Below are positions 35,959 through 44,863 of a stretch of DNA of 64,000 bases, piece after piece. The number at the start of each line of letters is the position of its first letter. Position 1 is the stretch's first letter. This DNA is from Alcanivoracaceae bacterium. GTDB taxonomy: Bacteria; Pseudomonadota; Gammaproteobacteria; Pseudomonadales; Alcanivoracaceae. Made by a program: the position numbers and the translations under genes. Under the pieces are notes generated by a model, which was not told the origin of the DNA, searched no databases, and worked only from the letters and a program-made list of their open reading frames with translations. The stretch is from NCBI GenBank assembly GCA_029213045.1, contig JARGPN010000010.1, positions 62,001-126,000 of the forward strand, given 5' to 3'.

Positions 35959-36546
35959 GTCATCGTAAGTCCAAAACGGTGCCCAACGTGGTTCTTCGTA
36001 GCCTACGCCACCGAAGTAAACACCCGGCTCATCTAAGCGAAGATGTTTAATCTCACGTAGCGCGAAAGCTTCCGGCACTTGTTGCAACGGACCGTCTTGC
36101 ACGTATTTTTCCGGCTCATCGGCAATTTCTTCAATCACAACCGGGTTCAACTCGGAATAACGGAAGTAATAGGTTTTACCGCCTTCCACTTCGAGCGGAA
36201 GCTGGAATACCGTTTTTAGGAACAGAACGCCCATTGGACGACGTGAATAAATATCGTACGTGCCGCCGTGAAGTTCGAGCCATTCATAGCCGCCGCTCTT
36301 TAAACCAAACAGCTGCTGACCATCAACAAAAACGGTTGGCGCCTGAACTTCTTCATAGCCCCATTCGGAATCCGGACGATAGATGTACACCATGGCATTA
36401 CGCGGATCGAGCGTATCTATCGGCTCAAACGTTTTACCTTCAACGGCATCAATAAAGGCACCATTGGTACGCGGAATACCCAGCTGTATGGAACAAGCAG
36501 ATAAAGATGTCAGCACAATTGCTAACAATACGATTCGCCACTGCAT
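35935..36546 (-). CDS. DUF2846-like lipoprotein
   Basis: The 203-residue product has a lipoprotein signal (LTSLSAC, Cys about 18). The body AMVYIYRPDSEWGYEEVQAP, FVDGQQLFGLKSGGYEWLELHGG fits the DUF2846 family of envelope lipoproteins with a beta-rich fold. Function is unknown. The ATG at 36546 is preferred over the frame start at 36630, because the signal peptide begins there and GGAGAG is upstream. The C-terminal coding DTVSKK segment is duplicated just past the stop. Confidence 0.78.
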   Translation of the reverse strand: MQWRIVLLAIVLTSLSACSIQLGIPRTNGAFIDAVEGKTFEPIDTLDPRNAMVYIYRPDSEWGYEEVQAPTVFVDGQQLFGLKSGGYEWLELHGGTYDIYSRRPMGVLFLKTVFQLPLEVEGGKTYYFRYSELNPVVIEEIADEPEKYVQDGPLQQVPEAFALREIKHLRLDEPGVYFGGVGYEEPRWAPFWTYDDKDTVSKK

Positions 36547-36637
36547 ATTATTATTCTCTCCTGCAATCACTCTGGCGTAGTAGTAACAGGCAGATTCTAC
36601 CTGCCGCAGAGCTTGCCTACTATTACCCATTTGTAAG

Positions 36638-36655
36638 AGCCGCTCAAGTGCGGCT
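36638..36655. repeat. REP-like single palindrome
   Basis: AGCCGC-TCAAGT-GCGGCT preceded by TTTGTAAG resembles bacterial REP units, but differs from the GTGGGAGC type found elsewhere in this window. It lies in a divergent intergenic region. Confidence 0.4.
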
Positions 36656-36689
36656 ACCGCTTTTGCCGGAATCTGATAACCTTGTCGCC

Positions 36690-37202
36690 ATGAGTTTAAA
36701 CCGCGTAAAAACCCCCTGTATAGGCGTCTGTAGCACCACTTTCGGCGATACCGTATGCCGTGGCTGCAAGCGCTATCTACATGAAATCGTTGACTGGAAC
36801 CGCTATACGGAGGCCCAAAAAGCCTTGGTATGGCAGCGTTTAGACCTGCTTTTGCGCACCGTAGTGAGCAACTACGTGCAGGTCGACGATGCCGCGCTAC
36901 TGGAACAACAGCTCGCCTTTCAAAATATCCGCCGCCAAGCGGAGCTATCCCCCCACGGCTGGGTGCCCGAACTCCTCAAAGCGGCCGGCTCCACAGCGCT
37001 AAATTGGCCAACCTACGGCCTTCGATTCATCGGCGCCAGCCCCGACACTCAGGCCGACATCGCCCCGCGCAAGCTCTATGACCAAATCAGCGAAGAGGTC
37101 CACGCCCTGGCAGTGGCTCATTATGATCGAAACCATCAATTGCCGAGGAGAAGGTTAGAAGATTTGCTGGCGGGGATTACGGTGGAGGGTGTGCAAAAAT
37201 AG
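36690..37202 (+). CDS. DUF1289-domain protein
   Basis: The 170-residue protein begins with the DUF1289 motif: TPCIGVCSTTFGDTVCRGCKRYLHEIVDW, with four Cys likely to bind a metal or Fe-S cluster. A C-terminal extension of about 110 residues has no recognised domain and is longer than the usual 60-90-residue family member. The start at 36690 is selected because the motif begins there. Function is unknown. Confidence 0.8.
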   Translation: MSLNRVKTPCIGVCSTTFGDTVCRGCKRYLHEIVDWNRYTEAQKALVWQRLDLLLRTVVSNYVQVDDAALLEQQLAFQNIRRQAELSPHGWVPELLKAAGSTALNWPTYGLRFIGASPDTQADIAPRKLYDQISEEVHALAVAHYDRNHQLPRRRLEDLLAGITVEGVQK

Positions 37203-37206
37203 TTAG

Positions 37207-37590
37207 GTGGAGACAGCCCCAGGACTGCAGGCGTTACAACCGGACCGATATCGTTGCTCAGCTCATTCAGTATTTTCCGCCCACTATTGGGAAGCGATAA
37301 CTTGTGGGTGTCCTTGTTTATTTTTGCGCTGTTGGCCGCATCAACGCTGTCGTCAATATTGTTCAGCTGATGGCGGTCGTTGTAGTGCAGGGTTTTGTTG
37401 CTGAGCACGGTGCCACTGGCTGTGTCGGTAACCACTTCGGTGAGGCGGTTCCACGCGTTATCGAAGGTGTATTGTTCTGTTTTGTCGGGATAGGTGATCT
37501 GTGTGTCGGAGCCCGCTGTCGGTCTTCGAAGGCATCACCACCGGTCTCCGCCATCCTCTTCCAGCACATACAGCCCTGCTTAAACGATAT
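37207..37590 (-). pseudogene. RHS/YD-repeat protein remnant
   Basis: Translating the minus strand gives GLYVLEEDGGDRW, an in-frame TGA (37535-37537), then ITYPDKTEQYTFDNAWNRL and TEVVTDTASGTVLSNKTLHY, a clear YD-repeat pattern. The upstream and downstream parts of the gene are missing and another in-frame stop lies just before GLYVL. The fragment is a relic of a large RHS or teneurin-like toxin/secreted protein. The neighbouring tRNA-Leu suggests past insertion or deletion. The rest of the 518-bp gap shows nothing more. Confidence 0.65.
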
Positions 37591-37684
37591 GACGCCACCG
37601 TGTAGCATCCATTCGGGCGTGTAAGAGCGCCTCTAAGGATGCATCCCCGTGGTACAGACGATTGAAAGGAAAAACCATCAGGCA

Positions 37685-37710
37685 CAAAAAAGCCCGCATA
37701 AAAGCGGGCC
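37685..37710 (-). terminator. Terminator downstream of tRNA-Leu
   Basis: A GCCCGC stem with a TTTTAT loop and six T follows the tRNA 3' end on the minus strand. Confidence 0.9.
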
Positions 37711-37720
37711 TTCTTATGTT

Positions 37721-37805
37721 TGGTACGCCAGGAGGGACTTGAACCCCCACACCTTTCGGCACTAGAACCTAAATCTAGCGTGTCTACCAATTCCACCACT
37801 AGCGC
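37721..37805 (-). tRNA. tRNA-Leu (anticodon UAG)
   Basis: The minus strand from 37805 folds as an 85-nt class II tRNA. The acceptor stem GCGCTAG pairs with CTGGCGT, the D-loop is GGAATTGGTAGAC, the anticodon loop is TTTAGGT with anticodon TAG, the long variable arm is TGCCGAAAGGTGT, the T-loop is TTCAAGT, and CCA is encoded at the end. It reads CUA and other CUN codons. A terminator follows. Confidence 0.96.
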
Positions 37806-37847
37806 ATATGGGCGGCATTGTAACAGCCAAATCGAAAAGTGAAAGAC

Positions 37848-38588
37848 CTATTGCGACTCTAGCATGCGATAAATTGCTTTTATCTCGCTTGCCTGCTTCT
37901 CCATACGGATATTCAGCTGCACCAACTGCTGCTCCCACTGAGAATCGGACAGCTGAGCTTTGGCGACGACCGGCGCAGGCGTTGACGTGGGCGCAGACGA
38001 GGAAAGCCCCGCCACTTTGCTCTCTAGCGCTTTTAAGCGACTTGCTTGCTGCTTTACTAGCTCTTGAGCGGCCGCACCACTGTTGCCTGAAGAATCCAGT
38101 TTTGTGCGTAGCTTTTCGAGCTCTGCGTTTAATCGACTGACATCAACCGCCAGCTTGCGAATCCGAGAATTAGTTTGCAGCAGGCTTGATTGGGGCTGAT
38201 CGCCCATTTTATCAGTCTCCTGCCCAGCCGCGTCTAAACGGCCTTCTAACTCGGCCACACGGTTAGACAGACTACCTACCTGAGCGTTGGGCTGAGTGAG
38301 CTGTGCTTGTAGTTTTTGAAGCTGCTGCTTGCTGTCTAGTGCGAAAAGCATGCCCACAACGCCGATAACCACGCCTGCGCAGGCCAAGAGTGATACGGCG
38401 ACCAACAGCTTAGAGCTCTGCGGCTGCCCCTTAACCTTCTGTTCGGGCGTCACTACTCGATGCGATCCGGTTTGCACCATGCGCGGCTCTGACTTGTCCG
38501 ACGCGGATGTCCGGGCAGGGCTAACCGCCAGCACGTCTTGATTCAAAGACGCCAGCCGTTTCTGTTTATTTTCTGGAAACTCTGTCAT
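37848..38588 (-). CDS. Single-pass membrane protein with periplasmic coiled coil
   Basis: The 246-residue protein has a charged cytoplasmic N-terminus of about 60 residues, one membrane helix (SKLLVAVSLLACAGVVIGVV) and a long heptad-rich region (LSNRVAELEGRLD, then RLNAELEKLRTKLD) followed by a Pro/Ala/Ser linker and a short helical tail. I do not recognise a family. The layout mirrors the adjacent gene at 38706. A GTG 18 bases upstream could be the start, as neither has a strong ribosome-binding site. Confidence 0.72.
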   Translation of the reverse strand: MTEFPENKQKRLASLNQDVLAVSPARTSASDKSEPRMVQTGSHRVVTPEQKVKGQPQSSKLLVAVSLLACAGVVIGVVGMLFALDSKQQLQKLQAQLTQPNAQVGSLSNRVAELEGRLDAAGQETDKMGDQPQSSLLQTNSRIRKLAVDVSRLNAELEKLRTKLDSSGNSGAAAQELVKQQASRLKALESKVAGLSSSAPTSTPAPVVAKAQLSDSQWEQQLVQLNIRMEKQASEIKAIYRMLESQ

Positions 38589-38705
38589 ACCCACACCCAG
38601 TTCCACCCGATCTTATTCAATCTAGTGTGCCTAAATAGCACAACCTTTGCCCAGCGAAATCAACTGGATGCACCTAAAAGGCCATCCCCACATTACAAGC
38701 GGCGC

Positions 38706-39539
38706 TTAACGCGGCGCGCTTTCAACCCGATCCAGTCGAATATTCACCTGGCGACGATAGGCGTCGAAGGCGCTGATCGCCGCTTCAACTTCGCCGATAC
38801 GCACGTCTAGGCCATCGCCTTTCGCTTGCACGGCGGCCAACGATTTCAACGACGGCATCATCTGATTCACTTGATCGATTACTTTCTTCTGCGCGGCCAC
38901 TTTCGCTTCCGCCTGCTTCATAGCCTCGGAGGCCAAATCGATTTGCGTTTGCATTTGATTACGCTGCAACGCGTATTGCTGGCTTTGCTTTTTCAGAGCA
39001 GTGATTTCGGCTTCCATCGCGGATACGGACTTACTGATTTCCGCACGCTGTTTTTCTATTTTGCTAATGTCGGCCTGATTCTTTTCAATCCATTCTTTAT
39101 TGCGTTTGTTGCTCACATCCCACAATTTTCGAATTTCTGATTCGTGCAATTTTAAGTCGTCGGAGATCTTGCCTGATGACTGATTCAAGGATTCATCTGT
39201 CGCCGAAAGCTGTGACGCTAAATTACCAAGCTGCTGCGAGGATTGATCTTGGGTCGAGGCCAGTATGGCTCTCATTTCTTGAATTTCGCGGAATAAATAG
39301 GCGCTTAGCAGCACCACCAACACAACAAACACAGCCGCTGCATACAGCCACGTTCCACTTAACGATGCAGAAGATGCTGTCGATTTTGATGCTGGGCTTA
39401 CTTTAGACGAGGGCTTTGACGCGTCCGCCCGAGGCTCACTCTTGCGAGGCTTTCCGGCTTCAGCCGGACGGCGCGCGCGAGCATCGTCAACTGTCACATC
39501 ATCGATCGCGCCAAGATTAACTTCTTTGTCTCGCGACAT
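38706..39539 (-). CDS. Single-pass membrane coiled-coil protein
   Basis: The 277-residue protein has a basic, Ser/Lys/Ala-rich cytoplasmic segment of about 60 residues, one membrane helix (LYAAAVFVVLVVLLSAYLF) and a long periplasmic coiled coil to the C-terminus. No catalytic domain is visible. It lies between the secreted unknown protein gene and the other coiled-coil gene, all on the minus strand, so the three may work together in the envelope. Function is not known. Confidence 0.74.
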   Translation of the reverse strand: MSRDKEVNLGAIDDVTVDDARARRPAEAGKPRKSEPRADASKPSSKVSPASKSTASSASLSGTWLYAAAVFVVLVVLLSAYLFREIQEMRAILASTQDQSSQQLGNLASQLSATDESLNQSSGKISDDLKLHESEIRKLWDVSNKRNKEWIEKNQADISKIEKQRAEISKSVSAMEAEITALKKQSQQYALQRNQMQTQIDLASEAMKQAEAKVAAQKKVIDQVNQMMPSLKSLAAVQAKGDGLDVRIGEVEAAISAFDAYRRQVNIRLDRVESAPR

Positions 39540-39574
39540 TTTTCGCTCGCTCTGATCACTAGTAAAATGTGTTA

Positions 39575-40117
39575 TTAATTTTTCTCTGGTACGGGCTCAA
39601 ACAAATTGATATCCGTAGCCTGATAGATTTGATCGCCTAATGAATAGTGTCGATCCTCTCCACTTGGAACGAGGGGCTGGAAGACAATCCATGGTCGCTC
39701 AGAGCGATGATCGACAAGCGCCCATACACCGGGTATCTGCTGACCCTTATCTCCTAAAATAGAATGCATCCGAAAAATAGCGGCAGCTTTTAATTCTGGG
39801 TGTTTGTCTGCATAACTTCTCGCTTCCGCGATTAGCACTTTGGCATATTCAGTCGCGGGGAGCTTATTCTCCACAGTACCGGAGTAACCGACTAAGCGGA
39901 CTTTGTCATTTTTTTCAAGCAACAATTCGAAGGGATAAATAGCGCCTTGCTCCTGCAAGACTTTTAACGACTCAGTGATCCCTTTACTCGCCAGCATTTC
40001 CATTTCCTTCCGCGCTGTCGCAGAGGACTGGTTAGCTTTTTCTGCAGCAAACCCTGTCACAGCCAAAACACTAGCTAAAACAAATGCACCAAACTGCCTG
40101 TATCCCAACTTACTCAT
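39575..40117 (-). CDS. Secreted hypothetical protein
   Basis: The 180-residue protein has a signal peptide cleaved near VTGFAAEKANQ. The mature part is mixed alpha/beta (ELLLEKNDKVRLVGYSG, AAIFRMHSILGDKGQQIPGVWALVDHRSERPW) with no family I recognise. The start at 40117 is favoured by the signal peptide and AAGAAGAG upstream. It follows sodB by 66 bases in the same direction. Confidence 0.74.
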   Translation of the reverse strand: MSKLGYRQFGAFVLASVLAVTGFAAEKANQSSATARKEMEMLASKGITESLKVLQEQGAIYPFELLLEKNDKVRLVGYSGTVENKLPATEYAKVLIAEARSYADKHPELKAAAIFRMHSILGDKGQQIPGVWALVDHRSERPWIVFQPLVPSGEDRHYSLGDQIYQATDINLFEPVPEKN

Positions 40118-40183
40118 ATAACCACTCTTCTTTAAAAAAATGCCGACCCACCCTATGCGAGCCGGCATCTAATTCGACCGGAA

Positions 40184-40768
40184 TTAACCTGCGAAGTTCT
40201 TCGCAGCAAACTCCCAGTTCGCCAATGCCCAGAAGCCTTCCAAATATTTTGGACGGGCATTGCGATAATCGATGTAATACGCGTGTTCCCACACATCGCA
40301 GGTTAACAACGGCTTTTGGCCGTCGCGTGCGATCGGGCTATCCGCATCGTCAGTGTTCACAATGTCTAAGCCGTCTGCGGTTTGCACTAACCACGTCCAA
40401 CCAGAACCAAAGTTGCCCACTGCTTTTGCGTTAAACGCTTCTTTGAATTTATCGAACGAGCCCCACTTGGCATCAATCGCTGCAGCCAAATCACCACTTG
40501 GCGCGCCGCCGCCATTTGGGCTCAAGCTATGCCAATAGAAAGTGTGGTTCCACACCTGCGCCGCCTGATTGAAGAGAACACCAGGGCCTGCGCTTTTGAT
40601 GATTTCTTCCAGCGATTTGCCTTCGTTTGCGGTGCCTGGCACCAGCTCGTTGAGCTTAGTCACGTAAGCGTTGTGGTGCTTACCGTGATGGAAGTCCAGG
40701 GTTTCTGCCGAAATATGTGGTTCCAGTGCGTTCTTCTCGTACGGAAGAGCCGGAAGTTCAAAAGCCAT
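40184..40768 (-). CDS. sodB: Iron superoxide dismutase
   Basis: SodB detoxifies superoxide in the cytoplasm. The 194-residue protein has metal ligands His27, His75, Asp158 and His162 ([27 protein letters not shown]). The iron form is indicated by [13 protein letters not shown] and the overall likeness to E. coli SodB. AGGGGA lies six bases before the ATG. It is divergent from the thiolase gene. Confidence 0.97.
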   Translation of the reverse strand: MAFELPALPYEKNALEPHISAETLDFHHGKHHNAYVTKLNELVPGTANEGKSLEEIIKSAGPGVLFNQAAQVWNHTFYWHSLSPNGGGAPSGDLAAAIDAKWGSFDKFKEAFNAKAVGNFGSGWTWLVQTADGLDIVNTDDADSPIARDGQKPLLTCDVWEHAYYIDYRNARPKYLEGFWALANWEFAAKNFAG

Positions 40769-41007
40769 GATAAATCCCCTGACGGTTGATGAATAAATAT
40801 TGCCCTATCAGGAACTTAGCGAACGCCATCAGTCCCTCGAAGGGCTTGGATGATAACAACCCACCAAGCCCCCCGCCAGCGCAGAGCCCATAGAATCTAG
40901 GAATGACGACAATTATCACTGCCACTGACTGACCAGACACACGCTTTTGCTCAATCTTGAGTAGAATAGCCGCCTTTCCGAATTGCTGATTCATGATGGA
41001 GGCCAAC

Positions 41008-42189
41008 ATGGCAGACGACGCAGTAGTCATCGTAGACGGGGCACGCACCCCAATGGGCGGGTTTCAGGGCAGTCTGAGCGCCGTATCGGCACCAGAGCTG
41101 GGCGCAACCGCAATTCGCGCAGCAATTAGCCGCGCGGGATTGAAACCAGACGACATCGAAGACGTCATCATGGGCTGTGTATTACCGGCGGGATTGAAAC
41201 AAGGCCCCGCACGCCAAGCCATGCGCTTAGCGGGTCTTCCTGATAGCACCGGCGCTGTAACCATCAACAAACTGTGCGGCTCAGGCATGCGCGCGGCGAT
41301 GTTTGCGCACGATCAAATTAAAGCGGGCACCTCTGAAATTATGGTTGCCGGCGGCATGGAATCCATGACCAACGCACCGTTCGTGCTAACTAAAGCACGC
41401 GCTGGCATGCGCATGGGCCACGATAAAGTGTACGACCACATGTTCCTTGACGGCTTAGAGGATGCGGAAACGGGCCGTTTGATGGGTTCCTTCGCGCAAG
41501 AAGTGGCCGACCAAAAAAGCATTACCCGTGAAGACATGGACGCGTTTGCAATTGAATCATTAAGCCGCGCCAACGCCGCCATCGACAACGGCTGGTTTAA
41601 AGATGAAATCGTCCCGGTCACTGTCACCACCCGTAAAGGCGACACCGTTGTTGATACCGACGAGCAGCCAGGCAATGCCCGCGTTGAAAAAATTCCAACG
41701 CTAAAACCAGCTTTCTCAAAAGACGGTACGGTTACTGCCGCCAACGCCAGCTCTATTTCTGACGGTGCGTCGGCATTGGTGTTAGCGAAAGAATCCGTTG
41801 CCACGGCGCGCGGTTTAAAGCCACTGGCGCGCATCGTTGCGCACAGCACCAACAGCCAACACCCAAGCGAATTCACACTGGCCCCCTGCGGAGCGATCAG
41901 TAAGTTGCTGGCCAAAACAGGCTGGAAAGTTGAAGACGTTGATCTGTGGGAAATTAACGAAGCCTTCGCCATGGTTACCATGATGCCGATGACTGAGTTT
42001 GGCATTCCGCACGACAAAGTGAACATTCACGGCGGCGCTTGTGCATTGGGCCACCCCGTTGGCTCAACAGGTTCGCGCATTATGCTAACGCTCATTCATG
42101 CACTAAAACGCACTGGCGGAAAACGTGGCATTGCCAGCCTGTGTATTGGTGGTGGTGAAGCAGTTGCTGTAGCAATTGAATTAATTTAA
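41008..42189 (+). CDS. Acetyl-CoA C-acetyltransferase (thiolase)
   Basis: The 393-residue thiolase condenses or cleaves acyl-CoA. The acyl-accepting Cys90 lies in INKLCGSGMRA. INEAFAMV, GGACALGHPVGSTG (catalytic His) and the C-terminal CIGGGEAVAV (second Cys) are present. The length and motifs fit acetoacetyl-CoA thiolases of the AtoB/PhbA group, though substrate range cannot be read. GGAGG five bases ahead picks ATG 41008 over the earlier ATGs at 40993 and 40996. It is monocistronic, with a terminator following. Confidence 0.93.
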   Translation: MADDAVVIVDGARTPMGGFQGSLSAVSAPELGATAIRAAISRAGLKPDDIEDVIMGCVLPAGLKQGPARQAMRLAGLPDSTGAVTINKLCGSGMRAAMFAHDQIKAGTSEIMVAGGMESMTNAPFVLTKARAGMRMGHDKVYDHMFLDGLEDAETGRLMGSFAQEVADQKSITREDMDAFAIESLSRANAAIDNGWFKDEIVPVTVTTRKGDTVVDTDEQPGNARVEKIPTLKPAFSKDGTVTAANASSISDGASALVLAKESVATARGLKPLARIVAHSTNSQHPSEFTLAPCGAISKLLAKTGWKVEDVDLWEINEAFAMVTMMPMTEFGIPHDKVNIHGGACALGHPVGSTGSRIMLTLIHALKRTGGKRGIASLCIGGGEAVAVAIELI

Positions 42190-42230
42190 TTCGCTATAAA
42201 TAGGTAAAATAATGCGTTTAAAACGCATGT

Positions 42231-42261
42231 AAAAAAGGGCCGAATAATCGGCCCTTTTTTT
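42231..42261. terminator. Bidirectional terminator after the thiolase gene
   Basis: GGGCCGA-ATAA-TCGGCCC is flanked by six A and at least seven T, and separates convergent thiolase and SRPBCC genes. A second small dyad (ATGCGTTT/AAACGCAT) lies just before it at 42213-42229. Confidence 0.93.
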
Positions 42262-42284
42262 ATTTAATCATTGAATTAAAAAAC

Positions 42285-42761
42285 TTATGCGTCCATTTTT
42301 TCCAGCGTTTTCTTGAGGTTATGCAATGCCACTAAAGACAGATTTTGCATTCGCTCATACAGCAACGGATCAAGAACACACATAAGCCCTTTCACCTGAT
42401 ACGTTAACCTGCGCTGAAACAACGTTCCCGATTTACCCTCAGCACTCGTTGCAGTAAATACATAATTAATCGTGAGGCCGCCACCAGATGTAACACCGCT
42501 GGCCTGCCAACATTCACCAGGCTCCGCAATATCAACGTGATAATGGGTTTGCCGGCGCACAGTAATCGGCAACGGCGAGAGTGGTTGCAAACGAATCACT
42601 TCATCAAACGATTCGCCTTGACGCATTATCTTCGAGGACGCCTTCGCGCCCTGCGAGCTAGGATGCCACTCATGCCAGCGCCATGGCTGAGTGACATAGG
42701 CATAGACCTGTTCAGGGCTGCGCGCGATGAAAATTTTATTCTGTATTTCTCTAACAGGCAT
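42285..42761 (-). CDS. SRPBCC (START-like) ligand-binding protein
   Basis: The 158-residue protein has the helix-grip fold pattern of polyketide cyclase/START-like proteins: FIARSPEQVYAYVTQPWRWHEWHPSS at the N-terminus and ALHNLKKTLEKMDA as the C-terminal helix. It probably binds a hydrophobic ligand; activity is unknown. It lies 22 bases after the AraC regulator gene in the same direction. A GTG 12 bases upstream of 42761 is an alternative start. Confidence 0.8.
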   Translation of the reverse strand: MPVREIQNKIFIARSPEQVYAYVTQPWRWHEWHPSSQGAKASSKIMRQGESFDEVIRLQPLSPLPITVRRQTHYHVDIAEPGECWQASGVTSGGGLTINYVFTATSAEGKSGTLFQRRLTYQVKGLMCVLDPLLYERMQNLSLVALHNLKKTLEKMDA

Positions 42762-42783
42762 GACCGATACCACCGAATTCTAA

Positions 42784-43785
42784 TTATCGAGATCGCCGCC
42801 ACTTCGCCGGAGTTTCGCCCGTCCACTGGCGAAATGCGCGGTTAAATGCACTTTGCTCTGAGTAGCCCAATAATTCTGCGATGTCGCTCATAGAAAGCCG
42901 GGTATCGCGCAAATATTCGTGGGCTAACATTCTGCGCGTATCGTCTAGCAACGTCTGAAAGCGTAACCCTTTTTTCGCCAACTTTCGCTGTAACGTTCGC
43001 GCGCTGACATGGAAACTTTCAGCCAGCGCCTCCAATGATGCGTCACCGCCCCGCAACAAACGAATTAGCACGCGGCGATATTCATCACCGTGCTTATTCG
43101 CATCCCCCGATGCGCCACCGGAAGATTCGCGCTCCAACATTGTTTCGGCTTGTTGATCGAGCAACGCCAACAATGCCGCATCCGGTTGTCGCAATGGTTG
43201 TTGCAAATATTCCAACGGAAAATGGAGCTCCGTTATCGGATGATCAAACACAATGTCGCCGCGAAAAAATTCACGGTACGGCGCTAATTCATTCGGCGCT
43301 TCGTTCACAAAACAGACTTTATGTACCGGCCAGTCTGTACCAGTAATATCGCGCGCCAACTGCACCATTGCCGCAATGCCCGTTTCATCGACAAGCTGTC
43401 CAGGCTTGCCATTCTCGATACCCCAGCGAATGACGAAGCTCCCATTTTCCATCTCCAAACGAAGCGGATTAACGTCGTACACCAACGACGCATAGCGCTC
43501 GGTGCGTGCCAACGCTTCGCCCATATTGGCGCACGCTAATACGAGGTAGCCGACAATCCCGAAATGGCGAGGCGTAATAGCCTGCGCGACACGCAAACCC
43601 AACCCCACACCGCCAATTTCCGCCTCAGCGCGCTGAAGCATGTCACGCCATTGAGCGACGGTGGTGTAGGGCTGCTCGCGCTCATTAGGCATCGGGCCCA
43701 GCAATGACGCGGCATCGCGCCCCTCTCTCCGAAGGAACTCATACAGCAACGTGACGTAGGTGGTAGACACTCGATTGATATGCAT
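42784..43785 (-). CDS. AraC-family transcriptional regulator
   Basis: This 333-residue regulator has an N-terminal AraC-type ligand domain (Arabinose_bd type; ITPRHFGIVGYLVLACANMGEAL) and a C-terminal double HTH (LAESFHVSARTLQRKLAKKG, then SMSDIAELLGYSEQSAFNRA). This group often senses fatty acids or related compounds. ATG at 43785 is used; a TTG at 43800 has a better placed GGAGAGG and could be the true start. It is divergent from two fatty-acid hydroxylase-family genes, its probable targets. Confidence 0.88.
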   Translation of the reverse strand: MHINRVSTTYVTLLYEFLRREGRDAASLLGPMPNEREQPYTTVAQWRDMLQRAEAEIGGVGLGLRVAQAITPRHFGIVGYLVLACANMGEALARTERYASLVYDVNPLRLEMENGSFVIRWGIENGKPGQLVDETGIAAMVQLARDITGTDWPVHKVCFVNEAPNELAPYREFFRGDIVFDHPITELHFPLEYLQQPLRQPDAALLALLDQQAETMLERESSGGASGDANKHGDEYRRVLIRLLRGGDASLEALAESFHVSARTLQRKLAKKGLRFQTLLDDTRRMLAHEYLRDTRLSMSDIAELLGYSEQSAFNRAFRQWTGETPAKWRRSR

Positions 43786-43907
43786 GTCGCCATTTGTCAA
43801 AAAAACGACCTCTCCTGTCAAGCTTTACTAGGCCAATTCAACAGATACTGGTCTCATCAAAGCAGCGCTGCTGAATCGAGCAACCACCAAATTTAGGGCC
43901 AAACGCC

Positions 43908-44831
43908 ATGCAAGAGCTGATGACACAACTCAACACCCTGCTCACGTCTGTCGACGTTAAAGAGTGGTTATTGGTGTTAATGACCCCATTCTTTGTCGCT
44001 GCGCTAGCGATGGAATGGCTGCATTTTCGTGGCACCAACATTTTCCTATTCAAAGACTCTTTCGCCAGCGTGTCGCTTGGCGGCATATACCTCGTCATTG
44101 AAGCGCTCTTTCAAGCGCTGTTACTCGTGCACATCTACGGCTTCGTGTACGAGCACCGCCTACTCACCATTGAGATTAATGCGTGGACATTTTTAGCGTT
44201 GTTTGTCGGACTAGAGTTTTTCTATTACTGGTTTCACCGCGCCAGCCACCGCGTGCGCTGGTTATGGGCGGCACACGTTGCGCATCACGCCTCCGAACAT
44301 ATGAATTTCACTACTGCTTCTCGACAAAGCGCGCTCTACTTTGTCGGCGGCTACTGGGTATTTTACATCCCCCTAGTATGGCTCGGCTTTGAACCGATTT
44401 GGGTGCTATTCATGTATTCACTGAACCTGGCCTATCAATTTTTTATTCATACGCAATGGGTTCCAAAACTACATCCTGTTATCGAGTTTATCTTTGACAC
44501 ACCGTCACATCACCGTGCTCACCATGGGCGAAATGAACGCTACATTGATAAAAATTATGGCGGCGTACTGATTATTTTTGATCGTATGTTTGGCACTTTT
44601 TCTGAGGAGTCCGAGGAAGAGCCCGTGGTTTACGGCATTACTCGGCAGGTTAAGAGCTTTAACCCTCTTTGGCTAAACCTGCATGAATGGGTAGATCTTT
44701 TCAGAGACGTAAGCAAACCCGGCCCTCTCTCACAGCGCTTAAAGCACCTGTGGATGCCACCGGAATGGGAGCGTCCCGCAGAATCGGAAAGCGTTAGCAC
44801 AGAGCGCGGCGACAAAATGGGCGCGCAGTAA
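43908..44831 (+). CDS. Sterol desaturase/fatty acid hydroxylase-family protein (1)
   Basis: The 307-residue membrane protein has about four membrane segments and the His-box pattern of di-iron hydroxylases: HRASH, HVAHHASEHMN and HRAHHGRN. Such enzymes insert oxygen or double bonds in lipids, using O2. It is followed after 32 bp by a second, shorter member of the superfamily, and is opposite the AraC regulator. The substrate cannot be read; fatty acids, sterol-like compounds and ether lipids are options. Confidence 0.88.
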   Translation: MQELMTQLNTLLTSVDVKEWLLVLMTPFFVAALAMEWLHFRGTNIFLFKDSFASVSLGGIYLVIEALFQALLLVHIYGFVYEHRLLTIEINAWTFLALFVGLEFFYYWFHRASHRVRWLWAAHVAHHASEHMNFTTASRQSALYFVGGYWVFYIPLVWLGFEPIWVLFMYSLNLAYQFFIHTQWVPKLHPVIEFIFDTPSHHRAHHGRNERYIDKNYGGVLIIFDRMFGTFSEESEEEPVVYGITRQVKSFNPLWLNLHEWVDLFRDVSKPGPLSQRLKHLWMPPEWERPAESESVSTERGDKMGAQ

Positions 44832-44863
44832 CACCGACAAAATACCGCACATAAGAGAATGCA

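Noticed and set aside
37203-37805. Integrated element using tRNA-Leu as attachment site
   Set aside because: No integrase gene and no repeat of the tRNA 3' end were seen; only an RHS fragment supports the idea.
41313-42026. A 237-codon frame antisense to the thiolase gene
   Set aside because: Fully inside a certain thiolase gene; Ser/Ala/Val-rich shadow translation without domain or ribosome-binding site.
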